Source of the DNA: Prochlorococcus sp. MIT 1307
GTDB taxonomy: Bacteria; Cyanobacteriota; Cyanobacteriia; PCC-6307; Cyanobiaceae
Length of the DNA: 64,000 nucleotides
Reading direction: 5' to 3'
Assembly (NCBI RefSeq): GCF_034092395.1
Contig: NZ_CP139301.1
Span: forward strand, 1,798,001 to 1,862,000
The position numbers and the translations under genes were made by a program. The notes beneath the pieces are model-generated. The model worked only from the letters and a program-made list of their open reading frames with translations. It was not told where the DNA came from and did not search any database. This document shows positions 56,092 to 64,000 of this stretch, piece by piece (positions within the stretch are counted from its first letter, which is position 1; every line of letters begins with the position of its first letter).

Positions 56092-57387
56092 TTATAAATT
56101 TTCCCTTGAGATTAATTCTCCAATTGAATCCCATACTTTATGGAAGACACTAATTATCATTTCAACATCTTTATCATCCAACTGATGAAGACACATTTCA
56201 TAACCTAAGAAGGTTTTATCGTGCAACTCCTCTGCATTCGGGCAAATACCCTTCTGATAATTAACTTCCCGTTTACAAATGTCTGAACTCCATGGAAAAC
56301 CCTTCTTTCCATAGGCAGTCTTTTCTTGGAATATTGGCAGCATGTGTATATTGGCGTAGCCTTCTATCAGCCCCTTTAGACCTTCAGCTTCTAAGGCTGC
56401 TTTGATTGTTTTTCTTGGCAACCCAAGTAGATCAACATCCAATATCATAGGGTATATATAAAATGAATGTGTATTACCTTTTTCAATATAAGGAGTTATA
56501 AGGCCTTTCAGTCCCTTCAATCCCTCTGTCAAGCGAAAACCTATTTGTCTTCTTCGTTCAAGAATTCCATCAAGTTTTTTTAGTTGCTCACACCCAATTG
56601 CTGACTCTATTTCACCTAGTCTAAAATTATGGCCAATCATATTAGATAGATCCTGCACTTTCATTCCTTGAACTGCAGCTTCGGCATGATTGCGGATCAG
56701 AGCTAATCTTTGATAGTAGTTTTCAGAATTTGTAACTATAATCCCGCCTTCACCGGTATGAATGTGTTTGTGATAATTAAGACTAAAACCTCCAATATCT
56801 GCCAGTGTACCTGTTAAACCGCTAGATGTAATACTTCCTGGTGATTGCGCACTATCAGTAATTAATTTAATATTATTCTCCAAGGCGATCTCATTCAAGC
56901 CTACTACATCACATGATTGTCCAAATATATCAGCAGCCATTATAACTTTTGTGTTTTCAGTGATATTATTCTTGACTGATTGGATATCAAGATTGAACGT
57001 TCTTTTATCTATATCTGCAAAAACAGGAATTGCATTCCAATGAAGAATAGATGTTGCTGTAGCACACATAGTCCATGGAGTTACTATTACTTCATCACCA
57101 GGCTCTACGCCAATAGCACCTAAAGCGCATATTAGTCCAGAAGTCCACGAATTGACGGTTACTGCGTATTGGACTTTGAAATAACTTTTACATGCCCTCT
57201 CAAATCTTTTAACCTCTGGACCTCCATAAAAGTCTTCGTCCCAGCAACCTAAAAACTTAGACAAGCAGCCAGAATCCATTACATTTGAAACTGCAACTTT
57301 TTCTTCCTTGCCTATAGAATTATACTTAGCAAAAGTATAATCAATAAGTTTGCTTCCTCCTAATAAGGCTAATCTATTTTTATTCAT
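56092..57387 (-). CDS. DegT/DnrJ/EryC1/StrS family PLP aminotransferase
   Basis: 431 residues, longer than usual. SWTSGLICALGAIGVEPGDE (about 79-98), TDSAQSPGS (about 178-186), PLP Lys in NYHKHIHTGEGG (about 207), and IGHNFRLGEIESAIG (about 245-259). Long C-terminal region with two Cys-containing loops. Third DegT-family enzyme in the island and the last gene of the second sugar operon; its start overlaps the oxidoreductase end by 8 bases, suggesting the pair oxidises then aminates a sugar carbon. Substrate unknown. Confidence 0.84.
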   Translation of the reverse strand: MNKNRLALLGGSKLIDYTFAKYNSIGKEEKVAVSNVMDSGCLSKFLGCWDEDFYGGPEVKRFERACKSYFKVQYAVTVNSWTSGLICALGAIGVEPGDEVIVTPWTMCATATSILHWNAIPVFADIDKRTFNLDIQSVKNNITENTKVIMAADIFGQSCDVVGLNEIALENNIKLITDSAQSPGSITSSGLTGTLADIGGFSLNYHKHIHTGEGGIIVTNSENYYQRLALIRNHAEAAVQGMKVQDLSNMIGHNFRLGEIESAIGCEQLKKLDGILERRRQIGFRLTEGLKGLKGLITPYIEKGNTHSFYIYPMILDVDLLGLPRKTIKAALEAEGLKGLIEGYANIHMLPIFQEKTAYGKKGFPWSSDICKREVNYQKGICPNAEELHDKTFLGYEMCLHQLDDKDVEMIISVFHKVWDSIGELISRENL

Positions 57388-58363
57388 CTTTTGACACTTT
57401 TAAAAGCTTATTAATTAATTCTAGTGTATGAATAGCTTCAATCCCTGTACAAAGATGGTTCTCTTTAAATTGTAATGCTCTAAATAGTTGATTGACCACA
57501 TTAAGTTGTGATATATTCATTTTATTATCAATAGTTTCCCCGTCAGGTTCAATTATGCTATAGCCATTAAAGTTAGGACAAGGGATCTTACCCTGAAAGG
57601 TTATCTGTCGGCCTTCATTTTGATAAAATATCCTTCCAGACGGACTATAAATTTCGGCTGTTAGAACTGAATATTTTAAAGATTTTAAACTTAAAAATAT
57701 TAACGACCCTTTTTTAAACTCTATATGAAAATCAGGCTCTGGATCAGTTGCTCTATGATTAAAATTCTGATTTATAATAAATGCCTTTTTCTCCTCTCCT
57801 AGCCAGTAAGTAAGCATATCAATGAAGTGGGAAGCATTGTTATATATACCGTTTGTGTAATAACAAACTCCTTTTATAGGAGTCTTTATTTTCCCTGTTT
57901 CAAGCCTTTCTTTGATTTCTAAAACTCCAGGATCAGCTCTTCTCATATAATTTACATAAAGTCTATTATTTAAAGACGCTAAATCCTTTAATATATGTAA
58001 AGTTTCATAAGCATTATTTGAAATAGGTTTTTCACATAAGATGGTCTTATTATTTAGACTTAGCTCTATTATTTTTCGCAAAATAGAATTATGACTATCT
58101 GTATTTGTTGAAATTACAAGTACATCTGGGTCACTAACTTGTATAGCATCTTCAATTTTGTTAAATGTTTTTACCTTGTATTTATTTTTAAATAGTAAGC
58201 AATTTTCATGACTCAAATCGACTCCTCCTATTAATTTAAAGTTACTATGAAGATCAAAGGCCTTTGCGTGTGTGACTATAAAATTATCATCTGAACTATT
58301 GATATCATATAGACAGCCTATTTTTCCTAGCCCAATTATGAGCACATTATATTGCTTTTTCAT
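57380..58363 (-). CDS. Gfo/Idh/MocA family sugar oxidoreductase
   Basis: 327 residues. Rossmann motif IIGLGKIGCLYD (about 9-20), VISTNTDSHNSILRK (about 83-97) and the family CEKPISNN (about 113-120), then an alpha/beta domain (about 128-300). These enzymes oxidise or reduce a hydroxyl or keto group on a sugar nucleotide. Its start overlaps the upstream stop (ATGA). Together with the downstream aminotransferase it could install an amino group. Confidence 0.85.
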   Translation of the reverse strand: MKKQYNVLIIGLGKIGCLYDINSSDDNFIVTHAKAFDLHSNFKLIGGVDLSHENCLLFKNKYKVKTFNKIEDAIQVSDPDVLVISTNTDSHNSILRKIIELSLNNKTILCEKPISNNAYETLHILKDLASLNNRLYVNYMRRADPGVLEIKERLETGKIKTPIKGVCYYTNGIYNNASHFIDMLTYWLGEEKKAFIINQNFNHRATDPEPDFHIEFKKGSLIFLSLKSLKYSVLTAEIYSPSGRIFYQNEGRQITFQGKIPCPNFNGYSIIEPDGETIDNKMNISQLNVVNQLFRALQFKENHLCTGIEAIHTLELINKLLKVSKDE

Positions 58364-59253
58364 GATCTTTGAATAATATCTAATATATTCTCTATCTGCT
58401 TATATGGTAATGATATTTCTTTGCAATTCTCGGGAATTGAAGATATAACTCTTCTGCCAGCATGCAATGCGACGACTAATGCCATAGATTCAGCCCCAAC
58501 GACAATGCTGGATTTACTGATATCATTATAAAGATTCTTTTCGATGGATATTTTAATATTTAAATCATTAAATTTATCGATAGTAGGTAGATATTTATAA
58601 TGTTTTTCTGATGGATGTGGTCGAATTATTATATTAGGAGAAGTTAAACATAAACTATCAATATTTTCCAATAGTAATTCAAGACTTGTCAGCTCATTAT
58701 ATCTCCAAAGGCTTTCATCACTATATGTCTCCTTTAGAAACTCACTTGTATTTTCACCAATAAATAATATCGTATTCTTAACATCTGATTCATAGTCAAT
58801 TGCACTTACCTTGTCAACCATAGATTGAATATAGTAATTTTGTTTCAATTTTATTGTTTTAAAATTAAAAACTAAACTGGCTAGTTCTTTGGCATGATTA
58901 TCAGTTACCCAAATCTCATCTGGCTTTAGTAGAGAGCCTTTATAAATTAGCCTTGATTTGTAATCTATCCAATGATCTAACATTACAATTGTCTTGATAT
59001 TCTGTACTTTAGCTTGCACGATAGCTTCTTTCTCTAAAGAACTTTGCCAACTGGTTCCGACAATTAATGTTTTACATTTTTTGAATAAATCATTCAAACT
59101 AGCCTCACTTTTTTGACCCAGAACTCTTTTGAAGATTTCTATTGCAGGTCCTTTCAAAAAACAAGAAACTTTTAGCTCCTCGTGTTTTATCCAGTGGCTT
59201 AATAATTCCGAACCTCCAGCATCATGGCATACAACACCAATATCATTTATCAT
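58360..59253 (-). CDS. Predicted GT-B / NDP-sugar protein of unknown function
   Basis: 297 residues, no membrane helices. Starts DIGVVCHDAGGSELLSHW, has VMLDHWIDYKSR near 92-103, and a C-terminal half with IRPHPSEKHYKYLP (about 208-221) and VVGAESMALVVALHAGRRV (about 250-268), the layout of capsule-type GT-B transferases or 2-epimerases. A 1-base overlap (TAATG) couples it to the SpsF gene. Exact role unknown. Confidence 0.5.
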   Translation of the reverse strand: MINDIGVVCHDAGGSELLSHWIKHEELKVSCFLKGPAIEIFKRVLGQKSEASLNDLFKKCKTLIVGTSWQSSLEKEAIVQAKVQNIKTIVMLDHWIDYKSRLIYKGSLLKPDEIWVTDNHAKELASLVFNFKTIKLKQNYYIQSMVDKVSAIDYESDVKNTILFIGENTSEFLKETYSDESLWRYNELTSLELLLENIDSLCLTSPNIIIRPHPSEKHYKYLPTIDKFNDLNIKISIEKNLYNDISKSSIVVGAESMALVVALHAGRRVISSIPENCKEISLPYKQIENILDIIQRS

Positions 59254-59987
59254 TAAGTATCTCCTTTCCTCAATACATCTTTATTGATTAATACTAGCCC
59301 TAAATTCTTTCTTAAATAATTTAGTATGTCTATACATTTAAAGAAAGGGTCTTTATCATATAAAGACTCTATAACTTTATTAATCAATTTGTAGTCATCA
59401 TACTCATCCAAGGTCAACCCTAACTCTGGCCAATGCAAATCTGGCGGAGCCACAAGATTAATAATTTTAAATAGGTCAGGATTATTTTTGATGTGTAAAG
59501 TGACATGCTCCTTGTCCAGAACGTTGTCTGTAAGTAGATATGATTTTTTTAAAGCAGCTAGCGTAATGACTCTGGTATCCATCCCATCTGGATAACTTTG
59601 TAGAGTATTATTATTTACGAAATCACATTTATTTGCTTTAAATGTTCTTATTACTTGTTCAATAATGCCAGGGTCAATCAAAGGGCAGTCTCCCGTTATC
59701 TCAACTATCACATCTGCTTTATATTCTTCTCCAGCATTTATAACCCTTTTCATTACATCATCTTCTTCGCCTCTAAAACATCCGATTTCATATTCATTAG
59801 CGAAAGACTCTAATACATTATCAGTCTTTTTTGTTGTAGTTGCTAAAACTATCTCATCTATTGATTCGACTTTCTTTAATCTATTTACTAGGTGACCCAG
59901 AAGTGGAATTCCTTTTGATCTCAATAATACTTTTCCAGGCAATCTAGAAGATGTCATTCTAGCTTCTATTGTAGAAACGATTTTCAT
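59253..59987 (-). CDS. SpsF-type cytidylyltransferase family protein
   Basis: 244 residues. IVSTIEARMTSSRLPGKVLL (about 3-22), the COG1861/SpsF signature, EIVLATTTKKTDN (about 44-56) and EITGDCPLIDPGIIEQVI (about 96-113). Family members transfer CMP to acidic or unusual sugars, as in spore-coat and nonulosonic clusters. The preceding gene encodes the same domain fused to an aminotransferase, 2 bases away, so the operon has two of these. Confidence 0.82.
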   Translation of the reverse strand: MKIVSTIEARMTSSRLPGKVLLRSKGIPLLGHLVNRLKKVESIDEIVLATTTKKTDNVLESFANEYEIGCFRGEEDDVMKRVINAGEEYKADVIVEITGDCPLIDPGIIEQVIRTFKANKCDFVNNNTLQSYPDGMDTRVITLAALKKSYLLTDNVLDKEHVTLHIKNNPDLFKIINLVAPPDLHWPELGLTLDEYDDYKLINKVIESLYDKDPFFKCIDILNYLRKNLGLVLINKDVLRKGDT

Positions 59988-59989
59988 AG

Positions 59990-62038
59990 TTAATTCAACC
60001 TTTTAAAGCTAGAATGACAACATTCATATGTTAATAATTCATCAATATCTTCTCTACCAGTTTCACATTCTTTTATCAACTTGAAAATCTTCTCCAGATG
60101 TACCATATAATCATTAATAATCTCTATGCTATGTGCAGTGCTCATGTAGCATGTATTTGAAGCAAGGTAGCCTTTCCTCAGCATTTGTTGTGTGATTAAT
60201 GTTTTATACTTAAGTGAGTCAGTACCTGAAAATGTAAATGTACTAAGAGAGGCTAGGCCTTTTAGTGAAATTTCTAACTCATATTTGTTGGCCATTTTAT
60301 TTATTTTATTCCTAAAATAATTTCCTTTGCTTGTGATCTCTTCCCAGCTTTTATTTCTTTCCATGACTTCCAAAGTCTTTAATGCTGCTGTTGGTCCTAT
60401 GCGCTCTGTCCAAAATGTACTGCTCATAAATGTACTTTGAGCTGACTGCATTATTTCTTTTCTACCTAAAACGCAAGTTATTGAATATCCATTGCCAAGT
60501 GCTTTGCCGAATATTGCTATATCTGGATCTACACCATACTTTAAATGTAGACCTCCAAATGTTTCTCGGAAACCAGATGTACATTCATCAAATATAAGAA
60601 TTATCCCTTTTGAATCACATAATTTCCTTATACCTTCTAAATAACCCTTTTTTGGTATTGATGATCTTTCTACTTCCATTTTTATTGCTGCTAGATTATA
60701 TTTATTAGCAATCTTTTCGATTTCCTCCAGATCATTGTAGGTAAATGGTATCACAGTATCTTCCAATGATTTTGGAACACCATTTGCTTCTAGTCCTGGA
60801 AGTAAATGATCCTTTAACTCTAAATTTCCTTTTAGATTAGTAGCTAAATACCAATCATGCCATCCATGATATCCACATATAGCTATTTTATCTTTGCCTT
60901 TACTTGCTCTGGCTATTCTTACAGCAATTGCATTAGCCTCCCCTCCTGTCCTTGCAAAACGAACCATATCTGACCATGGATGCATGCTGACTAACTTTTC
61001 AGCGAGTTCTACTTCCTCTGGACAATTAAATGTGCTCATATTTCCTCTTTCGATTGTTAACTTAACCGCCTCATCAACTTCCAAGCAGCCATATCCTAAA
61101 ATATTTGTGCCAATACCCATAATACTCATATCTGTATATTCACTCCCATCTAAATCCCACACTTTGCAACCCCTAGCTTTTGAGAAATATGAGGGCCAAC
61201 CTTCAGGAAGAAACATTTCTGGCCTTTTTGATAACAGCATATTTCCTCCTGGGATCAATTTCTTTGCACGTTTATATAGCTTTTGACCTGTCCCTATATT
61301 GAAGCCTTCATTTCTTTTGATTTTGCTATTTATTTCAAAAATAGAGGGCTTTAATTTTTCCAATTCAATTACATCCTCCCATGAAAAATCAGATCTTCCT
61401 TCAAAGTGTTCTACAATCATTCTTACAACTTCTAGATCTTCTGCCTCATCAACGGTCCATCTCATATTCGAGTAATTTTTTCTCGATTTATAAGTATTAA
61501 CCATATAATTATTACTTTCTCTTATCCATACAGTTACATGCTCTCTATTCAAAGGCTCATTACATTTCAAATAAGAAGCTAGTAAACATTTTTTCCTAAA
61601 GACTTCTACATCTAGGCCGTCAGGAAATGTTGGTGGATAAGAATTACTTAAATAGTCAACTCCGCTATTAATATATTCGACTATTGTCCTATCAATTAAG
61701 TTAGGGTCTAATAGAGGACAATCAGCTGTTAGCCTAACTAGGTTCTCTGAATGTGTAGTTAATGCTGCTTTATGATAACGTGATAAAACATCCTTTGTAC
61801 TTCCTCTCACTATTGTTATATTTAATTTTTGCCCCAACAATTCAATTGCATTATCCTCATCTAGTTCTGTAGTGGCAATAATTATGTGATCAAGCAATTC
61901 GCATCTTTTTACCCTTTCAATCATAAATTCGAGCATAGGCCTACCAGATATATCAGCGAGAACTTTCCCTGGAAGCCTAGTTGAGCCCATTCTTGCTTGT
62001 ATTATCGCAGTAAATTGTTGTTTCTTCATTTTGTTCAT
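59990..62038 (-). CDS. Fusion of SpsF-type cytidylyltransferase and class III aminotransferase (GSAM-like)
   Basis: 682 residues. Residues about 7-245 form an SpsF-type nucleotidyltransferase (AIIQARMGSTRLPGKVLADI; RLTADCPLLDPNLIDRTI). Residues about 255-660 form a class III PLP enzyme like glutamate-1-semialdehyde aminomutase: PGGNMLLSKRPEMF, RFARTGGEANAIAVR, ILIFDECTSGFRE (about 482-494) and the PLP Lys in AIFGKALGNGYS (about 511). One protein thus carries sugar-acid activation and amino transfer or migration. Start overlaps nothing; 18 bases after the aldo/keto reductase gene. Confidence 0.86.
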   Translation of the reverse strand: MNKMKKQQFTAIIQARMGSTRLPGKVLADISGRPMLEFMIERVKRCELLDHIIIATTELDEDNAIELLGQKLNITIVRGSTKDVLSRYHKAALTTHSENLVRLTADCPLLDPNLIDRTIVEYINSGVDYLSNSYPPTFPDGLDVEVFRKKCLLASYLKCNEPLNREHVTVWIRESNNYMVNTYKSRKNYSNMRWTVDEAEDLEVVRMIVEHFEGRSDFSWEDVIELEKLKPSIFEINSKIKRNEGFNIGTGQKLYKRAKKLIPGGNMLLSKRPEMFLPEGWPSYFSKARGCKVWDLDGSEYTDMSIMGIGTNILGYGCLEVDEAVKLTIERGNMSTFNCPEEVELAEKLVSMHPWSDMVRFARTGGEANAIAVRIARASKGKDKIAICGYHGWHDWYLATNLKGNLELKDHLLPGLEANGVPKSLEDTVIPFTYNDLEEIEKIANKYNLAAIKMEVERSSIPKKGYLEGIRKLCDSKGIILIFDECTSGFRETFGGLHLKYGVDPDIAIFGKALGNGYSITCVLGRKEIMQSAQSTFMSSTFWTERIGPTAALKTLEVMERNKSWEEITSKGNYFRNKINKMANKYELEISLKGLASLSTFTFSGTDSLKYKTLITQQMLRKGYLASNTCYMSTAHSIEIINDYMVHLEKIFKLIKECETGREDIDELLTYECCHSSFKRLN

Positions 62039-62056
62039 TAGTTTAGTTTACTATGA

Positions 62057-62977
62057 TTAACTTCTCTTCGGCCATGCTCTGGGATCTAAAAATGTCGAAT
62101 CCTCCCATGACCATTGAGAGTAACTCATAGTATTATCCAGTTTGCTTTGAACTTTTTTCCATATTAATAAAATATTTTCAAAATCTTCTTTACTTGAGAT
62201 CCCCACAAGAATTGTCTTAATATGCTTTATTGATTTCACAAAATCTAGTGAAGCCTCTAGTAATGAAATATTCTTTCCTTTTAGATAATTAGCAAATCTT
62301 CCGTGATGATCTCTAAAATCATTAGAGATAAATGAAGGCCAATCACTCATTGCTTGTAATAATAAACCTTGAAGAAAAATACTTCTTGCTTGAATTTCAA
62401 TACCTTTTTTCTTCATTTTTGAGATAGTTCCATTCTTCAACAATCTTTGATCATATATTGAAATCGGTAATTGAACTATGTCGATATGACTAAGAGGTAC
62501 AGATTCTAAATCTTTTTCACTATAAATTGAAACCCCTATTTTTTTCACTAAACCTTTTCTTTTAATACTCAATAGCCAATTAATTAAATCTTTACAACCT
62601 GATTTTTTAAAAATTGAACAATCATGTATTAATAATCCTTCTATATTATCTCTTTTTAAATCTAACAAACTTTTTTTTAAGCTACTGTCCAACTCTAGAG
62701 TGAAATTATTATTTTTAATGTTAAACCCATCAGTATTTATTTTTGTAATGATCTTTATTGGACTGCATTTAGGTACTAGCTCTCCTATGATTCCCTCAGC
62801 TGATCCATATGATTGAGCAGTATCTATGTACTTTATATCGTTTTTAATAATTAATTGAACTATCTCAATTATTTCCTTTCTTCTGATAATTCCTTTTTTA
62901 TTTGAAATCCCATAATTCATGCCAAACTGAGCTGTTCCTAAACATAAATTCGTAGAAGGTTCTTTTTCTTTTATCAT
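62057..62977 (-). CDS. Aldo/keto reductase
   Basis: 306 residues, NADPH-dependent TIM barrel. LCLGTAQFGMNYGISNKKG (about 11-29), KYIDTAQSYGSAEGIIGEL (about 49-67) with the catalytic Asp-Tyr pair, and LLIHDCSIF (about 115) for the catalytic His. Several reported nonulosonic and rare-sugar clusters carry such a reductase. 2 bases after the formyltransferase stop. Substrate unknown. Confidence 0.82.
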   Translation of the reverse strand: MIKEKEPSTNLCLGTAQFGMNYGISNKKGIIRRKEIIEIVQLIIKNDIKYIDTAQSYGSAEGIIGELVPKCSPIKIITKINTDGFNIKNNNFTLELDSSLKKSLLDLKRDNIEGLLIHDCSIFKKSGCKDLINWLLSIKRKGLVKKIGVSIYSEKDLESVPLSHIDIVQLPISIYDQRLLKNGTISKMKKKGIEIQARSIFLQGLLLQAMSDWPSFISNDFRDHHGRFANYLKGKNISLLEASLDFVKSIKHIKTILVGISSKEDFENILLIWKKVQSKLDNTMSYSQWSWEDSTFLDPRAWPKRS

Positions 62978-62979
62978 GT

Positions 62980-63651
62980 TTATGAGTTATTCTTTTGCAA
63001 GTCATTAACTAACTCAACATCCTTAATAAGGAGGAACTTATTATCAATAGTTCTTATGTAAGCATTTGGATATGGATAGGTTAACATCCTTATTTTATTA
63101 TATAAGTATTTAGAGTCTTTTTTCTCTAATTCTTCAATAGTTAGCTCACCTTGTTCTATGGTTCTTCTTGTATAGTGAGTCGCATCACTATCTCTTTGCT
63201 TTCTTGGCTCTGGAAAGCTTTTTAGAATATTTAATGTCATTAATAGTCCTATCTTTTCCATCCTTAAAAATATATCTTGGATATTACCTTCAAGAGAAAG
63301 ATATTTCTGATCAACAATATCACCTGAATCTAATTTTTTATTCATTAAAAATATTGTAACCATGCTATGTTGCTCACCATTTATGATTTGGTTTTGTATT
63401 GGAGTTCCTCCACGGTACTTTGGCAGTGGAGATGGATGAAGCATTAAGCACTTATACTTCTCGATTATTTTTTCTGAAACTATCCAACTCCATCCATAGA
63501 ATAGAATTATGTCAGGGTCAAAATTGAGAATTGCTTCTTCTGAATATTGTGATTTAGAACGTATAATTAAAAAAGTATGATCTAAACTACCTGCTAACGC
63601 GTCATAAATATTTAAAGACCATTTACGATAACCTATGCATGCAATTCTCAA
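62980..63651 (-). CDS. Sugar N-formyltransferase (short form)
   Basis: 223 residues, formyltransferase core without the longer C-terminal domain of the plus-strand copy. LMLHPSPLPKYRGGTPIQNQ (about 70-89) and KKLDSGDIVDQ (about 105-115) carry the active-site His and Asp. Starts in an ATGA overlap with the deacetylase gene, exactly as in the other operon but in reversed gene order. Likely formylates an amine exposed by that deacetylase. Confidence 0.82.
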   Translation of the reverse strand: MRIACIGYRKWSLNIYDALAGSLDHTFLIIRSKSQYSEEAILNFDPDIILFYGWSWIVSEKIIEKYKCLMLHPSPLPKYRGGTPIQNQIINGEQHSMVTIFLMNKKLDSGDIVDQKYLSLEGNIQDIFLRMEKIGLLMTLNILKSFPEPRKQRDSDATHYTRRTIEQGELTIEELEKKDSKYLYNKIRMLTYPYPNAYIRTIDNKFLLIKDVELVNDLQKNNS

Positions 63652-64000
63652 AATGAGATCTCCCTGATAAGTCTAAAAGCCTCTGCATACTCTACACCTA
63701 CTTGCATGCCTCTGATCATGGCATTAGCTTTAATACCTTCTCTTGACCTTGGGAATGGATAATCCTTTACTTCAGTATTATATATATTTAGGCTGTTGAA
63801 TTTATTTTCAACATCTGTTTCATTTAATTGGATAAAATAATTTGGCTTGAAGCACTTTTCGAACCCCCATTCACTAGATGATAGGACTTCAAAGGTATAT
63901 AAACGTAATACTTTACAGCTTGGAGTTGGCCTTGTTGCCATTATCACTGATGAATAAATGATCTTATGATCATTATTAGAGTCAGTTGATGAGTGAGTAA
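63648..64000 (-). CDS. PIG-L/LmbE family N-deacetylase, C-terminal part (truncated by window edge)
   Basis: The frame stays open to the last base, so the gene continues outside. The visible 116 codons read DHKIIYSSVIMATRP (second His of the zinc site), LYTFEVLSSSEWG and EVKDYPFPRSREGIKANAM, a typical PIG-L C-terminal half; the N-terminal HPDDE motif is missing only because of the edge. First visible gene of the second sugar operon. Confidence 0.85.
   Translation of the reverse strand, partial: THSSTDSNNDHKIIYSSVIMATRPTPSCKVLRLYTFEVLSSSEWGFEKCFKPNYFIQLNETDVENKFNSLNIYNTEVKDYPFPRSREGIKANAMIRGMQVGVEYAEAFRLIREISF

Noticed and set aside
39204-64000. Search for a second copy of the tRNA-Ala 3' end as an attachment site
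   Set aside because: I saw no repeat of the tRNA 3' sequence inside the window; the far border may lie outside it, so no attachment site is claimed.

Overview
The window looks like a chromosome segment of a low-GC marine picocyanobacterium, most likely a low-light Prochlorococcus. The evidence is an ARC6/Ftn2 cell-division protein, a nickel superoxide dismutase with its dedicated SodX protease, a ThiE with the long cyanobacterial N-terminal extension, a CbiE-CbiT (CobL) fusion for cobalamin, DUF1517, DUF3611 and DUF3122 proteins, a group 2 sigma factor, compact spacing and frequent GTG/TTG starts. The genus is inferred from gene content and base composition; no database search was possible.

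Positions 1-35200 are core genome: lpd (partial), trpC, a nickel block (NicO-like transporter, sodX, sodN), a secreted FKBP, lnt, mnmA, nnrD, a sigma factor, pdhA, ftn2/ARC6, ffh-rpsP-phoH, a BI-1-like membrane protein, era-trmD/ispF-(ABM-like)-larB, two unlisted small ORFs, a DUF1517 protein, thiS-thiE, ribF, a TIC21-like protein, surE, pheS, nadK, a DUF192 protein, cobL, ribD, ftsH, argF and lexA. Notable items are a single reading frame joining TrmD to IspF, a perfect 20-bp inverted repeat at the ribF 3' end, and a LexA-box-like site in front of lexA.

Positions 35300-38260 hold a polysaccharide export pair: a Wzz/Wzc-like protein whose C-terminal kinase-like part has no Walker A motif, and a Wza-like outer membrane protein. 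They are followed by about 940 bases without a convincing gene but rich in inverted repeats, and then a tRNA-Ala(GGC).

Immediately downstream of the tRNA the DNA becomes visibly more AT-rich, and it stays so to the window end. This is an accessory surface-glycan island. The plus-strand operon (39363-49974) encodes what looks like a GDP-sugar route to a legionaminic-acid-type nonulosonic acid: a CBS-nucleotidyltransferase, a PhyH-type dioxygenase, an aminotransferase, a CMP-sugar synthetase, LegB-, LegC- and LegG-like enzymes, a formyltransferase, a PIG-L deacetylase, a NeuB/LegI-like synthase and a NeuD/PglD-like acyltransferase. A convergent minus-strand block follows (50008-56091: WecA-like initiating transferase, possible second dioxygenase, GT2, Wzy/EpsG polymerase, glycosyltransferase-like protein, methyltransferase). 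It is preceded in transcription by a tightly overlapping second sugar operon (56092-64000): PIG-L deacetylase, formyltransferase, aldo/keto reductase, a SpsF-aminotransferase fusion, a second SpsF, a glycosyltransferase-like protein, an oxidoreductase and an aminotransferase. The two operons share a deacetylase plus formyltransferase pair, suggesting that two different N-formylated sugars go into one surface glycan. That is the best candidate for an undescribed system here. No Wzx flippase is visible, and the second operon runs off the right edge.
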